Source of the DNA: Betaproteobacteria bacterium RIFCSPLOWO2_02_FULL_62_17
GTDB lineage: Bacteria > Pseudomonadota > Gammaproteobacteria > Burkholderiales > SG8-39
Assembly (NCBI GenBank): GCA_001770355.1
Contig: MEQV01000241.1
Span: forward strand, 711 to 6,901
Length of the DNA: 6,191 bases
Direction of reading: 5' to 3'
The notes below the pieces were generated by a model. The model searched no databases, was not told where the DNA came from, and saw only the letters and a list, made by a program, of their open reading frames with translations. Positions 1 to 5,579 of the stretch are shown one piece after another; position 1 is the first letter of the stretch; the number at the start of each line of letters is the position of its first letter. A program made the translations under genes and the position numbers.

Positions 1-1
1 C

Positions 2-52
2 GCAAGCCCGATGCCGCGCGGCGAGACCGCGCTCGACAGCGTATTCGCCTGA
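2..52 (+). CDS. C-terminal end of upstream gene, probably E1 alpha subunit of a 2-oxoacid dehydrogenase (partial)
   Basis: Only the last 16 codons and a TGA stop are present, reading ASPMPRGETALDSVFA. From recall, E1 alpha subunits of pyruvate/acetoin/branched-chain dehydrogenases often end in an SPxP... motif a few residues before a terminal (D)xVYA/VFA, and this tail fits. The next gene encodes an E1 beta subunit, the usual partner of E1 alpha, which supports the call. The protein would bind thiamine diphosphate and form an alpha2beta2 E1 in the cytoplasm. The identification rests on a very short peptide plus context, so it is tentative. The reading frame itself, open from the window edge to position 52, is seen directly. 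Confidence 0.5.
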   Translation, partial: ASPMPRGETALDSVFA

Positions 53-64
53 AGAACGTAATGA

Positions 65-107
65 ACAAGGGGGCACACCCCCCTTGTAGATCCCCCAATC
101 CGGGGGA
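65..107 (+). repeat. Two tandem G5/C5 hairpins between the E1 alpha and E1 beta genes
   Basis: The first hairpin has a perfect 9-bp stem, ACAAGGGGG (65-73) with CCCCCTTGT (79-87), and a 5-nt loop. The second has a 6-bp stem, TCCCCC (91-96) with GGGGGA (102-107), a 5-nt loop, and then AACC and four Ts (111-114). The G-runs and C-runs are interchangeable, so 69-73 could also pair with 92-96, and 79-83 with 102-106. The structure could be a weak terminator or attenuator trimming read-through into the beta gene, or an mRNA stability element. The T-run is short, so the terminator reading is uncertain. The pairing is seen; the function is inferred. Confidence 0.5.
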
Positions 108-167
108 ACCTTTTGAAGTTCGTGCGTAATTTGATCGTCTGTTCAGCGGTTCCCGAGGAAACTAACC

Positions 168-1142
168 ATGCGAAAAATCACCTACTCACAAGCCTTCGTC
201 GAGGGCCTCGACTACTGCATGCGCAAGCTGCCCAATTTCTCGCTGGTGGGAAACGAAGTGATGGGCCTGGGCCCGCATCGCGTGCATCTGGAAAAAATCT
301 GGAAGAAATATCCGCAGCGCGTCAATTTCCCGCCCACCTCGGAGGCCGCATTCTCGGCGCTGGCGGCCGGCGCGGCCATGAGCGGCGAGCATGTTTTCTG
401 CCATCTCGGCGCGGCCAGCTTTTCGTTTCTCTCCATGACCTCGATCGCCAACGAAGCCGCGACCGCTTATTACGCCTCGGGTGGAAAAATCAAGGTGCCG
501 GTGGTGTTCCACATGCTGCACGGCCTTCGCATCGGCGGCGGCACCCAGCACAGCATGAGTCCGCAATCGATGTACTGGAACGTGCCCGGACTGCAGATCG
601 CGCTGCCGGCCAGCGCCCGCGATGCCAAGGGTCTGGTCGCGACCGCTGGCTTGAGCGACAACCCGACGGTGATGTTCACGCACGACCTGCTGATTGGCAT
701 GGAAGGCGAGGTGCCGCAGAAGGACTACGAGATCCCCTTCGGGCAGGCCGACATCAAGCGCGCCGGCCGGGATGTCACGCTGGTGGCCACCTCCTATATG
801 GTGCAGGTTGCACTGCAGGCCGCGCAGATGCTGGCCGCCGAAGGCATCGATGTGGAAGTGCTCGACCCGCGCACCCTGGTCCCCTTCGACCGGAAGACGC
901 TGATCGCCTCCGTGGCAAAAACCGGCAGGCTGGTGGTCGCCGATGAGACGCATCTGTCCTGCGGCGTGGCCTCGGAAATCTCGGCCATCGTCGCCGAGGA
1001 AGCCTTCCACCATCTCAAGGCGCCGATCCTGCGCGTCGCGCGGCCGGATGTCCCCACGCCCTTCTCGCGTCCTCTGGAGGAGTTCATCACCCCGACCGCG
1101 GACAAGATCGCCGCCGCGGTGCGGCGCGTGATGCGCTCGTGA
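168..1142 (+). CDS. 2-oxoacid dehydrogenase E1 component, beta subunit (transketolase-like)
   Basis: This 324-residue protein has the usual length and two-domain layout of E1 beta subunits: a pyrimidine-binding transketolase domain (about residues 4-180) and a transketolase C-terminal domain (about 195-318). With E1 alpha it would decarboxylate a 2-oxoacid on thiamine diphosphate and pass the acyl group to lipoyl-E2 in the cytoplasm. Recognisable family segments are TSEAAFSALAAGAAMSG with the likely cofactor-activating Glu59, GGGTQHSMSPQSMYWNVPGL followed by PASARDAKGL, GEVPQKDYEIPFG, and DVEVLDPRTLVPFD. The start at 168 has a good ribosome site, GAGGAA, 7 nt upstream. The N-terminal region is unusual: where most family members have (G)EDV, this one has VGNEVMGLGP. 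No E2 or E3 gene follows; the next gene is a cytochrome. The substrate (pyruvate, acetoin or a branched-chain acid) cannot be assigned, so no symbol is given. Confidence 0.88.
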   Translation: MRKITYSQAFVEGLDYCMRKLPNFSLVGNEVMGLGPHRVHLEKIWKKYPQRVNFPPTSEAAFSALAAGAAMSGEHVFCHLGAASFSFLSMTSIANEAATAYYASGGKIKVPVVFHMLHGLRIGGGTQHSMSPQSMYWNVPGLQIALPASARDAKGLVATAGLSDNPTVMFTHDLLIGMEGEVPQKDYEIPFGQADIKRAGRDVTLVATSYMVQVALQAAQMLAAEGIDVEVLDPRTLVPFDRKTLIASVAKTGRLVVADETHLSCGVASEISAIVAEEAFHHLKAPILRVARPDVPTPFSRPLEEFITPTADKIAAAVRRVMRS

Positions 1143-1276
1143 TAATCCGCCAGAACTTGAGCATTATTGCAACGCAACGCCCGAATCACCTTTGCTACCG
1201 GACGGGCGTGATGATCGTCGTGCTTCCTGGCCGAATCCGGCGGCCCTGCGCGGTCATTCGGCGCGCCGATTGACGC

Positions 1277-1282
1277 TATAAT
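1277..1282 (+). promoter_or_regulatory. Probable sigma-70 -10 element upstream of the cytochrome gene
   Basis: A perfect TATAAT lies 30 nt before the ATG at 1313, in an otherwise GC-rich 170-bp gap. Transcription would start near 1289, giving a leader of about 24 nt. No good -35 hexamer is found at 16-18 bp spacing; TTGACG at 1270-1275 is almost adjacent to the -10 and so cannot serve as its -35. The promoter could depend on an activator. It could drive the cytochrome and possibly gshAB downstream. Confidence 0.5.
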
Positions 1283-1312
1283 TCGCGCCTGTTTCACCGC
1301 CCGGGCAGTTCC

Positions 1313-1837
1313 ATGAGCGCGACCGAACCCGCAGCACACGACTCGCTGATCCAGACCCCGCAGCAATTGGCGGTAGTAATCCTGCTGTCCTTTTTCCTCC
1401 CGGTCATCGTCATCCTTCTGCTGGTGCAGTTGGTTCTTGGCGGCATCAAGACCGATCCGGCCGGAACAACTTCGGAAGCGGTTGCCGAGCGCATCAAGCC
1501 GGTGGCGCAGGTGGTGATTGCCGCGGGCGATGCCACAGGCGGCGCGGCAAAAACCGGCGAAGAGGTATACACGACGGTCTGCACGGCCTGCCACGGCGCC
1601 GGCGTCGCAGGCGCGCCCAAAGTGGGCGATGCGGCGGCGTGGGGCAAACTGATCGCCGAAGGCCAGAAGAGGCTGGTGGCAGACGCCATGAAGGGCGTTC
1701 GCGGCATGCCGCCCAAGGGGGGCAACCCCGCGCTGTCCGACTACGAGTTCGAGCGGGCGGTGGTCTATATGGCGAACAAATCCGGCGGCAATTTCAAAGA
1801 ACCCGCGGCGCCCAAGCCCGCCGCGGCCAAGAAATAA
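1313..1837 (+). CDS. Membrane-anchored class I c-type cytochrome, cytochrome c5 family
   Basis: This 174-residue protein has one uncleaved membrane segment (about residues 19-42) and one haem-binding domain (about 78-158), so it is probably anchored in the inner membrane with the haem in the periplasm. The haem site is CTACH (Cys90, Cys93, His94). The likely axial methionine is Met131 in GMPPKGG. The segments GAPKVGD, LSDYEFERAVVYM and the short spacing between them are typical of cytochrome c5. The tail is rich in Ala, Pro and Lys. It would carry electrons between respiratory complexes; the partner cannot be told from sequence. No strong Shine-Dalgarno is seen before the ATG. It sits 104 bp ahead of gshA, which could be co-transcribed, but no direct link between the two is known to me. 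Confidence 0.9.
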   Translation: MSATEPAAHDSLIQTPQQLAVVILLSFFLPVIVILLLVQLVLGGIKTDPAGTTSEAVAERIKPVAQVVIAAGDATGGAAKTGEEVYTTVCTACHGAGVAGAPKVGDAAAWGKLIAEGQKRLVADAMKGVRGMPPKGGNPALSDYEFERAVVYMANKSGGNFKEPAAPKPAAAKK

Positions 1838-1941
1838 TCCTCCACCCCCGGCGCGCGGCCGCCTGTTTCAAGCCACACTTCGTTCACGCCATACTTTGTC
1901 CGTGCCCTGTTCGGCCCCTGACACCCGCAAGGACCCCGCCG

Positions 1942-3222
1942 ATGATTCCGCATCTGACTACCGCCCTGACCGGCCCGCTGCAGGAGCTTGAAAAGCGCGT
2001 GCTGGATTCCAGCACCGAAATCGAACACTGGTTTCGCGGCAAGTGGCAGGAGCACACGCCGCCGTTTTACTGCTCCGTGGATCTGCGCAACAGCGGCTTC
2101 AAACTGGCGCCGGTCGACACCAACCTGTTTCCCGGCGGATTCAATAATCTGAATCCCGCGTTCATGCCGCTTTGCGTACAGGCGGTGATGGGGGCGATCG
2201 AAAAGATCTGCCCCAACGCCAAGGATCTGCTGCTGATCCCCGAGAACCACACGCGCAACCAGTTCTATCTGCAGAACCTCGGGCGCCTCGCCACCATCCT
2301 GCGCCAGGCGGGACTGAACGTGCGCATCGGCAGCCTCAATCCGGCGATCACCGAGCCGACTCGAATCGAGGTCGATGGCGGCACCCGCTTGCTGGTTGAG
2401 CCACTGGTCCGAAGCGGCCGCCGCCTGGGCGTCGCCAATTTCGATCCCTGCACCATACTGCTCAACAACGACCTGTCCTCCGGATTGCCCGAAATATTGA
2501 AAGACCTGGACGAGCAGTTTGTGCTGCCGCCGCTGAACGCCGGCTGGGCGGTGCGCCGCAAATCCAATCATTTCGCCGCGTATGAAGATGTCGCCAAGGA
2601 ATTCGCCGCGCTGCTCTCCATAGACCCCTGGCTGGTGAATCCGTATTTCGCCGTGTGCGGCGAAGTCAATTTTCACGAGCGCGCCGGGGAGGAATGCCTG
2701 ACCTCGAATGTCGATGCGCTGCTGATACAGATCCGGGCAAAGTACCTCGAGTACGGCATCAAGGAAACTCCCTACATCGTGGTCAAGGCCGATGCCGGCA
2801 CCTACGGCATGGGCATCATGATCGCGCGCGATGCCTCCGAATTGCGCGGGCTCAGCCGCAAGCAGCGCAACAAGATGTCGGTGGTCAAGGAGGGCATGGA
2901 GGTCTCCGAAGTCATCATGCAGGAGGGCGTGCACACCTACGAACGCGTCAACGATGCCGCGGCCGAGCCGGTGGTATACATGATCGACCGTTACGTCGTC
3001 GGCGGCTTCTACCGGGTGCATACGGAGAAGGGGGTGGACGACGTACTCAACGCGCCGGGAATGCAATTTGTGCCGCTCGCCTTCGACGATTGCTGTACCA
3101 CGCCCGATCACCTGGCCATGCCCGGCGCGGGACCCAACCGTTTCTACACTTATGGCGTGGTGTCGCGGCTGGCGCTGCTGGCCGCCGCCGTGGAACTCGA
3201 GCGCACGGAATTAGCGGCTTAA
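1942..3222 (+). CDS. gshA: Glutamate-cysteine ligase, Acidithiobacillus ferrooxidans class
   Basis: GshA joins L-glutamate and L-cysteine using ATP, the first step of glutathione synthesis, in the cytoplasm. The 426-residue protein resembles the ferrooxidans-type ligases found in betaproteobacteria and acidithiobacilli, which are unrelated in overall sequence to E. coli GshA. Characteristic stretches are SVDLRNSGFKLAPVDTN followed by LFPGGFNNL (residues 45-70), LLIPENHTRN, and the glycine-rich KADAGTYGMGIM (282-293), which looks like a nucleotide-binding segment. VVYMIDRYVVGGFYR lies further on, and the C-terminal part contains FYTYGVVSRL. The ATG at 1942 is chosen because AAGGA (1929-1933) precedes it by 8 nt and because the family-like sequence begins soon after it. 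The frame stays open upstream to 1639 but there it only shadows the cytochrome gene. gshB follows after 62 bp, consistent with an operon. Confidence 0.92.
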   Translation: MIPHLTTALTGPLQELEKRVLDSSTEIEHWFRGKWQEHTPPFYCSVDLRNSGFKLAPVDTNLFPGGFNNLNPAFMPLCVQAVMGAIEKICPNAKDLLLIPENHTRNQFYLQNLGRLATILRQAGLNVRIGSLNPAITEPTRIEVDGGTRLLVEPLVRSGRRLGVANFDPCTILLNNDLSSGLPEILKDLDEQFVLPPLNAGWAVRRKSNHFAAYEDVAKEFAALLSIDPWLVNPYFAVCGEVNFHERAGEECLTSNVDALLIQIRAKYLEYGIKETPYIVVKADAGTYGMGIMIARDASELRGLSRKQRNKMSVVKEGMEVSEVIMQEGVHTYERVNDAAAEPVVYMIDRYVVGGFYRVHTEKGVDDVLNAPGMQFVPLAFDDCCTTPDHLAMPGAGPNRFYTYGVVSRLALLAAAVELERTELAA

Positions 3223-3284
3223 AAGTCGCGGCATCCGGTATTCGAGCCGGGATGTGCCGCCAACCGGGGAAACGCGCATAGCTC

Positions 3285-4235
3285 ATGAGAATCGGGTTCA
3301 TCACAGATCCGCTGGATTCACTGAAGATCAAGAAGGACTCGACCTACGCGATGATGGCCGAGGCCACGCGGCGTAGCCACGAACTGTATGTCATGCAGCA
3401 GGACGACCTGGTCTGGAAGCGCAATCATGTCTTCGCGGTGATGAGCCAGATCACCCTGCGCAAGGGGTCTGGCAGCTGGTATGCCCTCGACCCGGCCAGC
3501 GAAACCCGGCTGTCCGACCTTGACTGCGTGATCATGCGCAAGGATCCGCCGTTTGACGTCGAATACGTCACCAGCACCTGGCTGCTGGAACAGGCGCAAC
3601 GCGAGGGCGCAAGGATTTTCAACGATCCGCGCGCGCTGCGCGACCACAGCGAGAAACTCGCCATCGCCCAGTACCCGCAGTTCCTCGCCCCCACCCTGGT
3701 GGCCCGCTCGGCCAACCAGCTGCACGGCTTCATCGATGAGCATGCCGATGTGATCCTCAAACCGCTGGACGGGATGGGCGGGGAGTCGATTTTCCGCGTC
3801 ACCGAATACGACCCGAATCGCAATGTCATCGTGGAAACCCTGAGCGACCACGGGCGCCGCTCGGTGATGGCGCAGCGCTACATCGAGCAGATTCGCGATG
3901 GCGACAAACGCGTGCTGCTGATCGGCGGCAAGCCGGTGCCGCATTGTCTGGCGCGCATCCCCAAGCCGGGCGAATCACGCGGCAATCTCGCCGCCGGCGG
4001 AACCGGCGTGGCCAGGCCGCTGACAGCGCGCGACCTGGAGATCGCCAATACCCTGGGACCGGAACTGGCGCGCCGCGGCTTGCTGCTGGTGGGATTGGAC
4101 GTCATCGGCGAATTCCTCACTGAGATCAATGTCACCAGCCCCACCTGCTTTCAGGAAATTACCGACCAGACCGGTTTCAATGTGGCCGGCATGTTCATGG
4201 ACGAGTTGCAGGCGGCGTGCGCGGCCCGCACTTAG
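3285..4235 (+). CDS. gshB: Glutathione synthetase (ATP-grasp)
   Basis: GshB adds glycine to gamma-glutamylcysteine with ATP, completing glutathione synthesis in the cytoplasm. The product has 316 residues, the same length as the E. coli enzyme. The N-terminal domain starts MRIGFITDPLDSLKIKKDST, followed by VIMRKDPPFDVEYV. The ATP-grasp part shows VILKPLDGMGGESIFRV, with Lys159 as the likely ATP-binding lysine. RGNLAAGGTG (232-241) is the flexible glycine-rich loop. Asp272, Glu280 and Asn282 in LVGLDVIGEFLTEINVTSP match the family's Mg2+ ligands. All key residues I can check are present, so it should be active. The start codon has a rather distant GGGGAAA (3266-3272). It follows gshA directly, and the pair forms the whole two-step pathway. 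Confidence 0.97.
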   Translation: MRIGFITDPLDSLKIKKDSTYAMMAEATRRSHELYVMQQDDLVWKRNHVFAVMSQITLRKGSGSWYALDPASETRLSDLDCVIMRKDPPFDVEYVTSTWLLEQAQREGARIFNDPRALRDHSEKLAIAQYPQFLAPTLVARSANQLHGFIDEHADVILKPLDGMGGESIFRVTEYDPNRNVIVETLSDHGRRSVMAQRYIEQIRDGDKRVLLIGGKPVPHCLARIPKPGESRGNLAAGGTGVARPLTARDLEIANTLGPELARRGLLLVGLDVIGEFLTEINVTSPTCFQEITDQTGFNVAGMFMDELQAACAART

Positions 4236-4256
4236 GCGCCAGTCAAATATACGACC

Positions 4257-4279
4257 GCGCGGCCAAAAGCGCGCCGCGC
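4257..4279 (+). repeat. GC-rich hairpin downstream of gshB
   Basis: GCGCGGC (4257-4263) can pair with GCCGCGC (4273-4279) across a 9-nt loop, starting 22 nt after the gshB stop. No T-run follows, so it is not a standard intrinsic terminator. It may stabilise the 3' end of the gsh mRNA, or it may be chance in GC-rich DNA. Confidence 0.25.
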
Positions 4280-4360
4280 TGCTTCCAACAGCCGGCGCGA
4301 GATTTATGCGCCAGCGGTCTAATATTGACAAATCCGGCAAATTACCTGGGTTTGTATACG

Positions 4361-4410
4361 TCCCGTCATTTTGTAAAGTTGCTACTTTGCAACTTTACAA
4401 AATGACGGGA
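4361..4410. repeat. Perfect 22-bp inverted repeat with 6-nt loop, abutting a start codon
   Basis: Positions 4361-4382 are the exact reverse complement of 4389-4410, separated by TACTTT (4383-4388). The arm runs from TCCCGTC through an AT-richer centre to GTTGC. It has 9 G or C in 22, clearly lower than the neighbouring genes. Three copies of an ACTTTRCA octamer are embedded: one inverted (4372-4379) and two in direct tandem (4384-4391 and 4392-4399). The right arm ends 7 nt before the ATG at 4418 and includes GGGA (4407-4410), the best Shine-Dalgarno candidate for that gene. No T-run follows on either strand, so it is not a classical terminator. Candidate roles are a regulator-binding operator, an RNA hairpin that hides the ribosome site, or a remnant of a palindromic mobile repeat. 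The structure is certain; the function is unknown. Confidence 0.93.
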
Positions 4411-4417
4411 AAAGCGG

Positions 4418-4822
4418 ATGCCAAAGCGAAGCAAACTGTTTGGTTCCGGCTCTGCCGGCTTAAGAACTGCCTCCCTGGTTGTTGCCTGCCTGCTGCCGCT
4501 GGGCACCGCGGCGGGCGCGGAAGCCGATCGCAGCGCGCTGGAGCTCTACGGCATACGGCTGCTGCAGACCGGGTCGCGGCTGCGCAACTACCCCGAGGAA
4601 GCGTTCCGGGAAAAACTCTCGGGCACCGCGGTGGTGGCGCTTGCCATCGGCGCGGACGGCAAGCTGGACCGGCAACTGCTTTTGCGGAGCGCGGGGCACG
4701 CGGTGCTTGACGACCACGCCATGGCAATGCTCGCCCGCGCGGTGCCCGCGACTGAAATCCCGACGAATCTCAGGAATACTGCCTTTACAATACAAGTCTC
4801 GGTGGTATTTGCCTTGCCTTGA
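4418..4822 (+). CDS. Small exported protein with a TonB C-terminal-like domain
   Basis: This 134-residue protein has a basic N-terminus, a hydrophobic core (about residues 17-32) and an Ala-rich stretch ending AAGA at about 34, as expected for a Sec signal peptide. The rest resembles the TonB C-terminal fold: NYPEEAFREKLSGTAVVALAIG, then a Gly-Lys turn, LLLRSAGHAVLDDHAMAMLARA, and a closing beta strand FTIQVSVVFALP. It lacks the Pro-rich spacer and probably the permanent membrane anchor of a full TonB, and no exbB or exbD is nearby. Energising an outer-membrane receptor is therefore unlikely; a free periplasmic domain is more plausible. The signal peptide could instead act as an uncleaved anchor. 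The start at 4418 is supported by the signal peptide that follows. It lies between gshB and the PTS genes, and its expression may be set by the palindrome just upstream. Its role is unknown. Confidence 0.78.
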   Translation: MPKRSKLFGSGSAGLRTASLVVACLLPLGTAAGAEADRSALELYGIRLLQTGSRLRNYPEEAFREKLSGTAVVALAIGADGKLDRQLLLRSAGHAVLDDHAMAMLARAVPATEIPTNLRNTAFTIQVSVVFALP

Positions 4823-4909
4823 AATTGAAAACCAAACACCCGATCGGCGCGCGACTCTGGAAAACACCATTGAACAGTCGGTGAGTCCCCGCAAACCAAA
4901 GAATCCTCG

Positions 4910-5323
4910 ATGATAGGCATATTGATTGTTACCCATGGCAGTCTGGGCGACGCCCTGATCAGCGGCGCCAGCCATGTGCTTGGCAAACCGCTCGAGCAGG
5001 TGCGCGCACTGCGGGTCAGCGTCGCCGACGAGCCCGAGGCGCTGCTCGCTCAAGCACGCGCGCTGGCGGGCGAAGTCGAGAGCGGTCAGGGGGTGCTGGT
5101 GCTATCCGACATCTGTGGCGGCACACCGAGCAACATCGCCACCCTGCTCGCCGCGCCCGGGCGGGTGGAAGCCGTTTGCGGGGCGAATCTGCCGATGCTG
5201 GTGCGCGCGCTCACCTACAGGGAACAAGCCCTTGCGCAAGTCGTCGAGAAAGCCTTGAGCGGCGGATACGAAGGCGTATGCAAACTTTCCGGAGACAAGG
5301 CCAATGCCGCAGGCAGAAGTTGA
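4910..5323 (+). CDS. PTS system EIIA component, mannose family
   Basis: This 137-residue cytoplasmic protein is a stand-alone EIIA domain of the mannose/fructose/sorbose family, and it takes phosphate from HPr. It opens MIGILIVTHGSLGDALI with the phosphorylatable His9. It also has SDICGGTPSNIATLL, where Asp67 matches the conserved active-site aspartate, and GANLPMLVRAL. The more common motif is D(L/M)FGGTPSN; here Cys69 replaces the Phe. No EIIB, EIIC or EIID domain is fused or seen nearby, so a role in sugar uptake is not supported here. In betaproteobacteria such lone EIIA proteins are thought to be regulatory outputs of an incomplete PTS. The ribosome site is weak. Its last 20 nt overlap the start of ptsH, which suggests translational coupling. 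The name ptsN would be wrong, since that is a different EIIA family. Confidence 0.93.
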   Translation: MIGILIVTHGSLGDALISGASHVLGKPLEQVRALRVSVADEPEALLAQARALAGEVESGQGVLVLSDICGGTPSNIATLLAAPGRVEAVCGANLPMLVRALTYREQALAQVVEKALSGGYEGVCKLSGDKANAAGRS

Positions 5324-5573
5324 AATCCTCAACAAGCTGGGCCTGCATGCGCGCGCTTCGGCCAAGCTTACCCAGACCGCCACGCGCTTTGCCGCCGAAA
5401 CCTGGTTGAGCCGCAGCGGGCGACGCGTCAATGCCAAGAGCATCATGGGAGTCATGATGCTGGCGGCGGGCAAGGGAAGCCGCATTACCATTGAGACCGA
5501 AGGCGATCAGGCGCAGGCCGCGCTTGACGCACTGCTGGCGCTCATCACCAATCGCTTCGGCGAGGACGAATAG
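5304..5573 (+). CDS. ptsH: Phosphocarrier protein HPr
   Basis: HPr relays phosphate from Enzyme I to EIIA in the cytoplasm. The 89-residue product has the standard HPr length. The active-site motif is LGLHARAS with His15. The second regulatory site, Ser46 in VNAKSIMGVMMLAAGKG, is conserved, including the surrounding segment recognised by HPr kinase/phosphorylase. This suggests that an hprK gene exists elsewhere in the genome, as is common in betaproteobacteria. The start at 5304 has GGAGA (5291-5295) 8 nt upstream, lying inside the end of the EIIA gene. ptsI begins 6 nt after its stop. Confidence 0.97.
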   Translation: MPQAEVEILNKLGLHARASAKLTQTATRFAAETWLSRSGRRVNAKSIMGVMMLAAGKGSRITIETEGDQAQAALDALLALITNRFGEDE

Positions 5574-5579
5574 GCAACC

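Noticed and set aside
113..946. 277-codon plus-strand frame overlapping the E1 beta gene
   Set aside because: It is Arg/Gly/Ala-rich with no domain, and the overlapping frame encodes a clear E1 beta.
1639..1941. In-frame upstream extension of gshA over the end of the cytochrome gene
   Set aside because: This stretch reads as Arg/Ala/Gly-rich shadow of the cytochrome; the ATG at 1942 has its own ribosome site and begins just before family-like sequence.
1765..3111. Long open frame of 448 codons on the minus strand opposite gshA
   Set aside because: It is a shadow of a GC-rich coding gene; the peptide shows no recognisable family and the plus-strand product is clearly GshA.
4325..4330. Perfect TTGACA as a -35 box for the TonB-domain gene
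   Set aside because: No acceptable -10 hexamer is found at 16-18 bp; TTTGTA at 4351 is 20 bp away, so I do not call a promoter.
4361..4410. The large palindrome as the intrinsic terminator of gshB
   Set aside because: The stem is followed by AAAAGCGG on the plus strand and has no T-run on the minus strand either; it also lies over 120 bp from the gshB stop and next to the following start codon.
4402..4710. Alternative start ATG at 4402 in another frame, inside the palindrome
   Set aside because: It reads a Cys/Arg-rich peptide without any domain, while the ATG at 4418 gives a signal peptide and TonB-like fold.
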